Assembly (NCBI GenBank): GCA_964400285.1
Contig: CAYNTK010000004.1
Span: 124,001 to 188,000 of the forward strand
DNA length: 64,000 nucleotides
Direction: 5' to 3'
Source of the DNA: FEN-1279 sp964400285
GTDB lineage: Bacteria; Bacteroidota; Ignavibacteria; Tepidaquicellales; Tepidaquicellaceae
In this document: piece by piece, positions 1-6,646 of the stretch
Position numbering within the stretch: the stretch's first letter is position 1
Layout: each line of letters opens with the position of its first letter
Notes under the pieces: model-generated
What the model was told of the DNA's origin: nothing
The model's input: the letters and a program-made list of their open reading frames with translations, nothing else
Database searches by the model: none
Translations under genes and position numbers: made by a program

Positions 1-471
1 AGAAATTTTAAAAGGAATCTTAAATTTTTTAGTAGGTATTTTAAAAAGCAACTCCTGTAAACCTCCTACCGGACAAGCAGTCGAACAAAATCCTTTAACG
101 CTCACAAGTGATAAAACACCTATGGCAGAAAGTGTAGCAAGAAACTGTGGTTTAAAACCAAATAAAAATGGCTTTGTAGATGCACAAATAGGGGAGGGAG
201 TAATAAAAAGTTGATGTTCAAATAATGGCAATACACCAAAAATTAAAAATGCTAATGAAACAATCCAAACACGAACTTTTAATGAAAATTTTCCAAACCA
301 TAGAAAAAGTAAAGATACTATTGCAAACATAAAAACAGCAAAGTACTTAAACGAAAGCATAATTTCCCAATATCCTCTACCTCCTTTCATATTCTCATGT
401 TCCTGTGCCAATATAAAAACGGGAAATGTAAGTAATAAAATTGTAATAAACAGTTTTCTTTTTTTTGTCAT
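1..471 (-). CDS. 4Fe-4S membrane protein, NapH/YccM-like (partial)
   Basis: The reading frame begins with ATG at 469-471 and runs off the window edge, so only the first 157 residues are visible. It has an N-terminal signal or membrane segment ending near 'ILAQEH', two further hydrophobic segments, and a 'GFCSTACPVGGLQ' stretch. That stretch resembles the Cys-x3-Cys-Pro-x-Gly motif in polytopic ferredoxin-like proteins such as NapH, NosR C-terminal domains and YccM. These proteins pass electrons across or along the inner membrane. It is the last visible gene of the arsenic/thiol-redox run, after ccdA and a small membrane ORF, so a role in supplying electrons to the thioredoxin-like proteins is possible but inferred. 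No good ribosome-binding site is visible. The C-terminal ferredoxin part is outside the window. Confidence 0.75.
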   Translation of the reverse strand, partial: MTKKRKLFITILLLTFPVFILAQEHENMKGGRGYWEIMLSFKYFAVFMFAIVSLLFLWFGKFSLKVRVWIVSLAFLIFGVLPLFEHQLFITPSPICASTKPFLFGFKPQFLATLSAIGVLSLVSVKGFCSTACPVGGLQELLFKIPTKKFKIPFKIS

Positions 472-477
472 AAATAT

Positions 478-603
478 TTATATTAAATTAACTTTTTCAA
501 TTATGTCGAGGGATTTTAATATTCTAATAACTACAAAAGATATGCCAAAAAATATTATTGAATTTTGAATCAAATAAAACAACATAAAAATTACTTTCGT
601 CAT
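478..603 (-). CDS. small membrane protein, hypothetical (41 aa)
   Basis: An ATG at 601-603 opens a 41-residue frame between ccdA and the 4Fe-4S protein gene. It has one hydrophobic segment (about residues 4-26, rich in Ile, Phe, Val and Leu) followed by a charged tail containing 'KSLDIIEKV'. A weak ribosome-binding site (GAG, 7 nt upstream) precedes the start. It lies in the same direction as the operon and fills most of an otherwise unexplained 160-bp gap, with its stop 6 nt before the next ATG. I do not recognise a family. It could be a single-span partner of either neighbour, or a chance frame in A+T-rich DNA. Confidence 0.35.
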   Translation of the reverse strand: MTKVIFMLFYLIQNSIIFFGISFVVIRILKSLDIIEKVNLI

Positions 604-634
604 TTTTATACTCGATTCGTCAGCTTTAGAAAAA

Positions 635-1336
635 TCAAAAAGTATTATAAATCATATATGCTCCGCCGAGTATTACTAATGCTCCGCAGATTTTTTTTAT
701 ATACGAAACAGTTTTTGAATTTTCAGACCAGTTCAGGTATTCCTGCACTTTTTTAGTAAGTGTTCCTGCCAGTACTATTACTGCACAATGACCAAGGGAA
801 AAAGCAAGCATTAATACAATTGCATACGGCAGATTGAATTTTGCCACTTGAAAAACTACTCCAAGCACGGGAGCCATAAATGCAAATGTGCAGGGACCAA
901 GTCCGATACCAAAAAGTAAACCGAGAATTAATGCGGCAACAAGACCTCTCTTGTTCGTGGATTTTAATGTTGCACCTTCCCAGGGTAATTTAATAATATC
1001 GAGCAGATATAAACCAACTATGAAAAAAACTACCGCAACTAAATAATTTCCGACCGTCCCGATATTTCCCATCAATCTTCCGAGCGAAGCAGTGATTAGT
1101 CCGATTAGAGCAATCGTAATTAAAATACCAACAGCAAAGACGAGTGACAGATTAAAAGTACGTTTAACAGAAATATTACCCTGCGTATTTATAAAACCGA
1201 TTATCAGTGGGATGCTTGAAAGATGGCACGGGCTCAGTAGTATAGACAAAATACCCCACCCAAAAGATGCTAATATTGCTATTGCATAATTCCCTGTTAA
1301 CGCTGTGCTAAGGTATGAAAAAATGTCTTCAATCAT
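635..1336 (-). CDS. ccdA: CcdA/DsbD-type transmembrane thiol-disulfide carrier
   Basis: A 233-residue polytopic membrane protein with about six hydrophobic spans. It carries the two family cysteines in 'LSPCHLSS' (C37) and 'GLGPCTFAF' (C149), each next to a proline in a membrane segment. CcdA/DsbD proteins move reducing equivalents from cytoplasmic thioredoxin across the inner membrane to periplasmic thiol proteins. The gene starts 1 nt after the stop of the thioredoxin-like lipoprotein gene, which is the likely periplasmic partner. In many bacteria CcdA serves cytochrome c maturation, but here it sits at the distal end of an arsenic cluster. A role in keeping exported arsenic-related thiol proteins reduced is therefore a reasonable inference. 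Confidence 0.88.
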   Translation of the reverse strand: MIEDIFSYLSTALTGNYAIAILASFGWGILSILLSPCHLSSIPLIIGFINTQGNISVKRTFNLSLVFAVGILITIALIGLITASLGRLMGNIGTVGNYLVAVVFFIVGLYLLDIIKLPWEGATLKSTNKRGLVAALILGLLFGIGLGPCTFAFMAPVLGVVFQVAKFNLPYAIVLMLAFSLGHCAVIVLAGTLTKKVQEYLNWSENSKTVSYIKKICGALVILGGAYMIYNTF

Positions 1337-1337
1337 A

Positions 1338-1739
1338 TCATTGAGGTATATTTACTCCCTGCGATTGTAAAAATTTATCGATCTCTTCTTCGGCAAAAAA
1401 TCCCTGGTGACGGAATATTTCTTTACCATTTGCATCTTTGAACACCTGTGTAGGTATCAGGTCAATTCTATATTCCTCGGATTTTTTTGTGTCTTTCCAG
1501 ACATCGTGAAATGTTACTTTAACCAATCCTTTGTATTTTGTTTCTATGGATTTCATAATGGGCTGCATTTTTTTGCAGGGGATACAGTTTACAGAGCCGA
1601 GTTCTACGAATTCAATTTTAAATTTTGTCGTGTCGTTGCTTTTAATTCCCGATGTCTGATTTGTGTTTTCCGTATTACTTTTTTTGCAGGATACAAGAAT
1701 AAAAACGATAAAGAAAAAGAAGATAATTTGTTTTCTCAT
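1338..1739 (-). CDS. thioredoxin-fold lipoprotein (CIPC)
   Basis: A 133-residue protein with a lipoprotein signal (hydrophobic stretch then 'LVSC', predicted lipidated C18) followed by a thioredoxin-like domain. The redox motif is C52-I-P-C55, in the position of the thioredoxin CxxC. A cis-proline region 'LIPTQVF' follows near residue 96. It should face the periplasm, anchored by lipid. The gene ends 1 nt before the ccdA start, so the two are almost certainly co-translated, with CcdA as the probable electron donor. The substrate is unknown. The arsenic context suggests a thiol protein of that pathway, but cytochrome c apoprotein reduction cannot be ruled out. Confidence 0.82.
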   Translation of the reverse strand: MRKQIIFFFFIVFILVSCKKSNTENTNQTSGIKSNDTTKFKIEFVELGSVNCIPCKKMQPIMKSIETKYKGLVKVTFHDVWKDTKKSEEYRIDLIPTQVFKDANGKEIFRHQGFFAEEEIDKFLQSQGVNIPQ

Positions 1740-1752
1740 AAATTTTATTTTT

Positions 1753-1992
1753 TTAAGAATTTTCTTTAATATATTTTAAAATATCTTTTTCCGAGGGAAC
1801 ATTGACCGAACAAACAAGCTTTTCGTTTATCACCAATCCCGGTGTCATCATAATTCCATATTTTGCAATTTCTTTTATATCGTTTATTTTAATAACTTCT
1901 GCGTAAATATTATTTTTGTTTAAAACTTCAGATACTTTTTTGAAGAGTTTTTCGCACCTGCTACAACCTGAACCGAGAATCTTAATGGTCAT
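1753..1992 (-). CDS. small thioredoxin-like redox protein (CSRC, TM0996/MTH895 type)
   Basis: A 79-residue cytoplasmic protein with the glutaredoxin/thioredoxin-like fold typical of 'redox-active disulfide protein 2'. The motif C10-S-R-C13 follows a beta strand ('IKILGSGC'), and 'MMTPGLVIN' gives the cis-proline loop. Its ATG overlaps the stop of the ArsF-like gene (ATGA), so the pair is translationally coupled. A second, similar protein is encoded at 4529-4774 in the same cluster. Such small thioredoxins are frequent in arsenic operons, where they probably recycle arsenate reductase or related thiols. The exact partner is inference. Confidence 0.85.
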   Translation of the reverse strand: MTIKILGSGCSRCEKLFKKVSEVLNKNNIYAEVIKINDIKEIAKYGIMMTPGLVINEKLVCSVNVPSEKDILKYIKENS

Positions 1993-2390
1993 TTTATGAA
2001 TTCTTTAATTTCAAAATCCATATATTTAAAAAATCCTTCTTTATCACTGCTGTAAGTCCAGATGCTGTCAAGGTTTTTGTATTTTTCTTCTTTGTTATCC
2101 TTGCTTTTTGAAATTATTACGGAACTGAATTTCAGATTGTAGTCTTTTCTGAAATGCTGATTTTGAGTATCTTCTATGTTTAACGCTTTAAATTCTATTT
2201 TCGGATTCGATGAATATTTCGTATCGATTAATTCTTTCGTAAAATTTTCTATATTTATACAGCTTTCGCATCTTGCTGTGGGGTGGAAATAAAACATCGT
2301 ATATAAAACACCACTTTCGGTTTTCACATTTTCCTTTTTACAGGAGATTATGAACAATGCTAAAATAAATAATAAAAATAACTTTCTCAT
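1989..2390 (-). CDS. arsF: ArsF-family thioredoxin-like lipoprotein
   Basis: A 133-residue exported protein with a lipoprotein-type signal ('FIISC', lipidated Cys near residue 17) and a thioredoxin-like core. A 'ARCESCINIENF' motif (C41-x2-C44) sits where the redox disulfide is expected. It matches the family annotated as 'nitrophenyl compound nitroreductase subunit ArsF family' in Bacteroidota arsenic operons. The family's biochemical role is not settled, and the nitroreductase label should be treated cautiously. It lies between acr3 and a small thioredoxin gene, with which it overlaps by four bases. A periplasmic thiol role within arsenic or organoarsenical handling is inferred. Confidence 0.7.
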   Translation of the reverse strand: MRKLFLLFILALFIISCKKENVKTESGVLYTMFYFHPTARCESCINIENFTKELIDTKYSSNPKIEFKALNIEDTQNQHFRKDYNLKFSSVIISKSKDNKEEKYKNLDSIWTYSSDKEGFFKYMDFEIKEFIK

Positions 2391-2433
2391 AAAATTCTAA
2401 TTATGGATAAAGGTTTGGATATTTAATTTCTTC

Positions 2434-3483
2434 TTACTCAACTTTTTTAAAATATTTTTTTTGAAACCATAATGCAACGTTTACCAAGCTAATTAAAATA
2501 GGCACTTCAACAAGCGGTCCGATGACTGCGGCAAAAGCTTCACCCGAGTTGATTCCGAAAACAGCAACTGCCACTGCAATTGCAAGTTCGAAATTATTAC
2601 TTGCTGCGGTGAAAGATAAAGTTGCAGTTTTTGAATAGTCTGCCCCAATTTTCTTTCCCATAAAAAACGACACAAAAAACATAATTACAAAATATAAAAC
2701 AAGAGGTATTGCAATTCTAATTACATCGAGTGGAATTTTAATAATCATTTCACCTTTTAGGGAGAACATTACAAAAATTGTGAATAGTAATGCAATCAAA
2801 GTAATAGGACTTATTTTTGGTATAAATTTAGTGTGATACCATTCTTTTCCTTTTAGCTTTACTAAAACTAATCTTGTAATAACACCAGCAATAAATGGTA
2901 TCCCAAGATAAATGAAAACACTTTCGGCAATTTGTCCGATTGTAATATTTACGACAAATCCTGATAATCCAAATAATGGTGGTAACACAGTAATAAAAAT
3001 ATATGCGTAAACCGAAAAAAATAAAACTTGAAAAATTGAATTAAAGGCAACAAGACCTGCAGCGTATTCCGTATCACCTTTTGCAAGTTCATTCCAGACT
3101 ATTACCATAGCAATACATCTCGCAAGCCCGATTAAAATTAGTCCGGTCATATAATGTGAATCGTTTTGTAAAAATAAAATTGCAAGAAAAAACATTAGTA
3201 TCGGACCTATAATCCAGTTCTGAACAAGGGACAAAGATAAAACTTTATAGTTTCTGAAGACTTCTCCGAGTTCTTCATATCTTACCTTTGCAAGTGGTGG
3301 ATACATCATCAGAATTAAACCGATTGCAATCGGGATGTTTGTCGTTCCTGATTGAAACATATTCCAGAAACCTACAATTCCCGGAAAGAAATATCCTGTA
3401 AATACTGCAATAAACATCGATAAAAATATCCAGAGAGTAAGATATCTGTCTAAAAACGAAAGCTTTTTTGTTATCTTTTCCAT
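2434..3483 (-). CDS. acr3: ACR3-family arsenite efflux permease
   Basis: A 349-residue inner-membrane protein with about ten hydrophobic spans. It is a bile acid:sodium symporter superfamily member of the ACR3 (arsenical resistance-3) type. The diagnostic stretch 'GLARCIAMVIVWNELAKGD' contains the conserved membrane cysteine (C123), and 'TAASNNFELAIAVAVAVFG' is the second conserved half-repeat motif. ACR3 exports trivalent arsenite (and some antimonite), using the proton motive force. It completes the arsenate route: ArsC reduces As(V) to As(III), which ACR3 expels. The gene lies 8 nt downstream of the ArsP-like permease gene. The call is secure at family level. Confidence 0.95.
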   Translation of the reverse strand: MEKITKKLSFLDRYLTLWIFLSMFIAVFTGYFFPGIVGFWNMFQSGTTNIPIAIGLILMMYPPLAKVRYEELGEVFRNYKVLSLSLVQNWIIGPILMFFLAILFLQNDSHYMTGLILIGLARCIAMVIVWNELAKGDTEYAAGLVAFNSIFQVLFFSVYAYIFITVLPPLFGLSGFVVNITIGQIAESVFIYLGIPFIAGVITRLVLVKLKGKEWYHTKFIPKISPITLIALLFTIFVMFSLKGEMIIKIPLDVIRIAIPLVLYFVIMFFVSFFMGKKIGADYSKTATLSFTAASNNFELAIAVAVAVFGINSGEAFAAVIGPLVEVPILISLVNVALWFQKKYFKKVE

Positions 3484-3491
3484 TTGCTTTT

Positions 3492-4508
3492 TTAATATAT
3501 TAAATTAAAAATATATCCTACTATAATAATTCCTACACCAACTATTCCAAAAAAAATTATTATCATAGGTAGCTTTAATACTTTTTTCAAAATTATTGCT
3601 TCCGGTAAAGATAATCCAATTACTGACATCATAAAAGCGAGAGCAGTTCCAAGCGATGCACCTTTTTCGAGCAATACCTGAACGATTGGAATTATTCCTG
3701 CGGCATTTGAATACAGTGGTATACCGATTAGCACAGAAAGTGGAACAGCCCACCATGCTGACTTACCCATCAACCCTGCCATAAAGTCTTCCGGAACATA
3801 TCCGTGTCCCAGTGAGCCAATTCCTACACCGATTACTATATAAATCCATACCTTACTCACAATATCTTTTACGGCAATATATCCGCTGTCTATTCTATCG
3901 CTAAAAGTAATTTTATCTTCACCCGATTTGTTATCACCACTTTTTATTTCATATACCCAAGGTTCGATAAATTTTTCGAGTTTAAACTTTCCAATAATAA
4001 ATCCCGATATTATAGCTATAAATAAACCAGTTGATACGTAAATAGCGGCAGTTTTCCATCCAAAAAGTCCAAATAATAAAATCACAGCAACTTCATTAAT
4101 CATTGGTGCAGCGATAAGAAATGAAAGTGTAACCCCAAGCGGAATACCGGCTTCAACAAATCCAATAAATAATGGAACAGCAGAACAGGAGCAAAACGGA
4201 GTGAATATTCCAAGAATTGACGCCAAAACATTCCCAAGAAATAAAGATTTTTTTTCTAATAATGCTCGTGTCTTTTCAGGAGAAAAATATGAACGTACAA
4301 TACCCATTAAAAAAACAATGAGTGTAAGCAGTAATAAAACTTTCGGGACTTCATATATGAAAAACTCGATTGACCTTGCGTAACCCTCTTTTATTGAAGA
4401 TAATCCCGTAATATCGTTAATTGTTGTTGATATTCTTTCGAGGTTTAAATATATGCCAAACCATACAACAATCAATAAAATTACGAACCATAATTTATTT
4501 TTCAACAT
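3492..4508 (-). CDS. ArsP/DUF318-type permease (putative organoarsenical or metal efflux)
   Basis: A 338-residue membrane protein with eight or more spans. It has the 'TPFCSCSAVPLF' motif (C106 and C108) of the DUF318 permease family, which includes ArsP, an exporter of trivalent methylated or aromatic arsenicals. A second family motif, 'GIPLYSNAAGIIPIVQ', follows near residue 265. A TTG lies one codon upstream, but ATG at 4506-4508 is the better start. Since arsM in the same cluster makes methylated arsenite, a permease for those products makes biological sense. Members of the broader family have also been linked to Cu/Zn efflux, so the substrate rests on context. Confidence 0.8.
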   Translation of the reverse strand: MLKNKLWFVILLIVVWFGIYLNLERISTTINDITGLSSIKEGYARSIEFFIYEVPKVLLLLTLIVFLMGIVRSYFSPEKTRALLEKKSLFLGNVLASILGIFTPFCSCSAVPLFIGFVEAGIPLGVTLSFLIAAPMINEVAVILLFGLFGWKTAAIYVSTGLFIAIISGFIIGKFKLEKFIEPWVYEIKSGDNKSGEDKITFSDRIDSGYIAVKDIVSKVWIYIVIGVGIGSLGHGYVPEDFMAGLMGKSAWWAVPLSVLIGIPLYSNAAGIIPIVQVLLEKGASLGTALAFMMSVIGLSLPEAIILKKVLKLPMIIIFFGIVGVGIIIVGYIFNLIY

Positions 4509-4528
4509 CAATCGGTAATATTTTTGCT

Positions 4529-4774
4529 TTATTTATTTTCTTCCTGCATCCAATGTAGCAGTGTTATTGGTGTCGGTAACTTACCGCTTATTTTAACTTT
4601 CCCGTTTATTACAAGACCGGGAGTCTGCATAATGCCATAGGACATTATTTCTTTTAAATCTGTAATTTTTCGGATATCCGCATCGATATTGTGCTCGGCA
4701 GCAACATTAAAACACATTCTTTCGAGTTCACTGCATCTTGCACAGCCGGTTCCAAGAACTTTTACTTCTACCAT
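4529..4774 (-). CDS. small thioredoxin-like redox protein (CARC)
   Basis: An 81-residue paralogue of the protein at 1753-1992, with 'VLGTGCARCSEL' (C11-A-R-C14) and 'MQTPGLVING' as the cis-proline loop. It lies 6 nt downstream of arsC. Thioredoxin-coupled arsenate reductases need a dithiol donor, so this protein is a good candidate for the dedicated reductant of ArsC. That pairing is inferred from position and fold. There is no signal peptide, so it acts in the cytoplasm. The sequence is clearly diverged from its paralogue, which suggests different partners. Confidence 0.85.
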   Translation of the reverse strand: MVEVKVLGTGCARCSELERMCFNVAAEHNIDADIRKITDLKEIMSYGIMQTPGLVINGKVKISGKLPTPITLLHWMQEENK

Positions 4775-4780
4775 AACTTT

Positions 4781-5209
4781 TTATTTTATTGATTTAATAA
4801 ATTCTTCTACTTTTAGTTTTATTGAATTTCTTATTTTTGCGACTTTTAAAAGTTTTTCTTCTTCGTTTCCCTCAAAGGATGAAGGGTCTTCGAATGACCA
4901 GTTTATCCTTCTTAAAGCACCCGGAAAAATTGGACATCTTTGTCCCGAAGCCTCATCACATACCGTTATTACATAATCATACTTTCTTCCTTCTTTAAAA
5001 AATGTAAAAACGTCTTTTGTGGAATTTCTTGATATATCGATTCCTATTTCCTGCATAGATTTTACAACTATAGGATTAAGTGTACCCGGTTCAAGCCCGG
5101 CGCTTTCTGCATAAAAATTTTCATTGTGATATGTATTCACAAATGCTTCTGCCATCTGGCTTCGGGCACTATTGTGAATACAAACAAATAATATTTTAAT
5201 TTTTTCCAT
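4781..5209 (-). CDS. arsC: arsenate reductase, LMW phosphatase/thioredoxin-coupled type
   Basis: A 142-residue cytoplasmic enzyme reducing arsenate to arsenite. The phosphatase-type anion loop is C10-IHNSA-R16-S, and the relay cysteines are C84 ('VITVCDE') and C92 ('QRCPIFPG'). The acid loop is 'EDPSSF' near residue 107. This C10/C82/C89-like pattern is that of thioredoxin-coupled ArsC, as in Staphylococcus pI258, rather than the glutaredoxin type. I prefer ATG at 5207-5209 over an upstream TTG at 5216-5218. The ATG overlaps the arsM stop (TAATG), and AAGGAG lies upstream within the end of arsM. The thioredoxin-like gene immediately downstream is the likely reductant source. Confidence 0.94.
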   Translation of the reverse strand: MEKIKILFVCIHNSARSQMAEAFVNTYHNENFYAESAGLEPGTLNPIVVKSMQEIGIDISRNSTKDVFTFFKEGRKYDYVITVCDEASGQRCPIFPGALRRINWSFEDPSSFEGNEEEKLLKVAKIRNSIKLKVEEFIKSIK

Positions 5210-6051
5210 TAACAGCAATCTCCTTTTGAATTACAACAGGGTTGAAAAGGTTTATCCGCATATACATTGATGCTTATAAGATTGACTCTCGTTTCTTTAA
5301 ATTTTTTAAGTTCTTCTTCCGAAATAAATTTCAGATAAATTTCATCGGGAATATCGATAATTCTTTCTTTTTGAATTTTTAAATTTTCAAACCCCGCATC
5401 TTCGATTATTTCGAGATATTCTTCTTTTTTAATAGCTCCTGAAACGCATCCCGCATAAAGCTCGGCACCATTTTTTATCGATTGTGGAAGTTCACCTGTA
5501 GCAACAATATCAGAGACAGAAAAATGACCGCCCGGTTTAAGTACTCGGTAAATTTCTTCGAAAGCTTTTTCTTTGTCGGGAACAAGATTTAAAACGCAAT
5601 TGCTAATTATCACGTCGGCTATATTAGATGTGATTGGCATCTTTTCGATATCACCAAATCGAAATTCCACATTATTGAACCCGAGTTTATCATTATTTTC
5701 TCTTGCCTTTCTAATCATTTCATCGGTAAAATCTATTCCTATCACTTTCCCTTTTTCCCCAACAATTGCCCGTGCAACAAAAGCATCGTTACCCGCCCCC
5801 GAACCTAAGTCTATTACAATATCGCCTTCTTTTATGAGTGCGAATTCGGTTGGTAATCCGCAGCCGAGTCCTAAATCGGCATCGGGATTATAACCTTTAA
5901 GATTCGAGTAATCTTCCGAAAAAACCGTATAGTCAACTCCTGTACAGCTTCCAACTCCACAACAGGAAGACTCATTTACAATTTTCATCTGCTTTGCAAT
6001 ATCTGCATATTTTTCTTTTACAATTTCTTTTATGTTTTCCTTATTTTCCAT
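5209..6051 (-). CDS. arsM: arsenite S-adenosylmethionine methyltransferase
   Basis: A 280-residue cytoplasmic methyltransferase. The SAM-binding motif is 'DLGSGAGND' at residues 81-89. The three cysteines used for As(III) binding and methylation in ArsM are present as C64 ('GLGCGLP'), C152 ('ISNCVLNL') and C202 ('YAGCVSGA'). Additional cysteines occur in 'SSCCGVGSC' near residue 30 and in a Cys-rich tail 'CCNSKGDCC'. ArsM converts arsenite to mono- and dimethylated species, which are more volatile or are exported. The gene is second in the island after arsR, and its stop overlaps the arsC start by one base. Identification is firm. Confidence 0.95.
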   Translation of the reverse strand: MENKENIKEIVKEKYADIAKQMKIVNESSCCGVGSCTGVDYTVFSEDYSNLKGYNPDADLGLGCGLPTEFALIKEGDIVIDLGSGAGNDAFVARAIVGEKGKVIGIDFTDEMIRKARENNDKLGFNNVEFRFGDIEKMPITSNIADVIISNCVLNLVPDKEKAFEEIYRVLKPGGHFSVSDIVATGELPQSIKNGAELYAGCVSGAIKKEEYLEIIEDAGFENLKIQKERIIDIPDEIYLKFISEEELKKFKETRVNLISINVYADKPFQPCCNSKGDCC

Positions 6052-6084
6052 AACGTATAGTTTTTATGATTAACGAAATATTAT

Positions 6085-6438
6085 TTATTTACAGCATAGG
6101 ACATTCCTGTTCACATTTTCGATAATACGCCTGTCTTTTAAAATAGTTTCATCGTCCTCAAGTATGAATTGTAGGTATAAAAGTGTAGATGAAATAATAT
6201 TATCGTTTGGATTTGTGTTTATACGATAATTTATCCATTTCCCGTCTTTTTCACCAATGATAAGGCTTGCATCGGTTAATATGCTTAAATGATTCGATAC
6301 CGTCGAAGTTGCCAATTTTAATATTTCTGTAATTTCACAGACACATAAGGATTTCTTTTGAAGCATTTTTATAATCCTTAATCGGCTTTTATCCGATAGT
6401 GCTTTAAATAAATTTTCTTGCTTTTCTAAAGTTTTCAT
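6085..6438 (-). CDS. arsR: ArsR/SmtB-family As(III)-responsive repressor
   Basis: A 117-residue winged-helix repressor. The metalloid-sensing motif is 'SLCVCEI' with C32 and C34, matching the first two ligands of the ELCVCDLC box in E. coli ArsR. The third position (C37) is not Cys here. A C-terminal Cys pair (C115, C116 in 'VLCCK') could supply an extra ligand. The recognition helix is around 'TSTVSNHLSIL' (residues 44-54). The gene leads the minus-strand arsenic cluster, and a perfect ATTTCG-N8-CGAAAT inverted repeat overlaps its start codon. Arsenite binding should release it from DNA and induce the island. Confidence 0.93.
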   Translation of the reverse strand: MKTLEKQENLFKALSDKSRLRIIKMLQKKSLCVCEITEILKLATSTVSNHLSILTDASLIIGEKDGKWINYRINTNPNDNIISSTLLYLQFILEDDETILKDRRIIENVNRNVLCCK

Positions 6439-6456
6439 TTCGTTGTTTGTCGAAAT
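6437..6456. promoter_or_regulatory. candidate ArsR operator
   Basis: Perfect inverted repeat ATTTCG-N8-CGAAAT overlapping the arsR start codon. ArsR/SmtB repressors commonly bind imperfect dyads in their own promoter region. The position fits autoregulation, but the assignment rests only on symmetry and location. Confidence 0.4.
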
Positions 6457-6564
6457 ATAAAAAGAAGTTTATTTATTTTCAAGATACTAATATAAACATT
6501 TTGTAAAGATTTAATAAAAATTATAATTGAAACATTTAATTAAAATTGTTATTTTTAAATAACA

Positions 6565-6640
6565 GGTGATGGAGTTCGCCAAATTTGGTGTCATTAGCAC
6601 CTGATAACTCCTGCTAAATATTATTAATTTGGCAGGAGTT
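6565..6640 (+). promoter_or_regulatory. fluoride riboswitch (crcB motif) with anti-SD/terminator platform
   Basis: The aptamer reads GGTGATGGAGTTCGCC (6565-6580), a GGTG/CACC hairpin (6587-6590 with 6598-6601), then CTGATAACTCCTGC. The conserved GGNGATGG..TTCGCC and GATNNCTCC blocks are those of the fluoride riboswitch. GGAGTT (6571-6576) pairs exactly with AACTCC (6606-6611) in the ligand-bound fold. In the alternative fold AACTCCTGC (6606-6614) pairs over 9 bp with GCAGGAGTT (6632-6640), followed by a short T run. That second stem buries the AGGAG ribosome-binding site (6634-6638) 8 nt before ATG 6647. Fluoride should therefore free the site or prevent termination and turn on the GTPase-enolase operon. 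Confidence 0.93.
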
Positions 6641-6646
6641 TTTTAT

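Noticed and set aside
1407..1769. 120-codon plus-strand frame
   Set aside because: Antisense of the CIPC thioredoxin lipoprotein, with no recognisable domain.
5210..5218. TTG start for arsC
   Set aside because: ATG 5209 overlaps the arsM stop in a typical coupled TAATG junction and gives the normal Cys10 numbering.
6629..6646. TTG start for the dynamin-like GTPase adding six residues
   Set aside because: It lies inside the riboswitch hairpin arm and ribosome-binding site. ATG 6647 has AGGAG at the right spacing.
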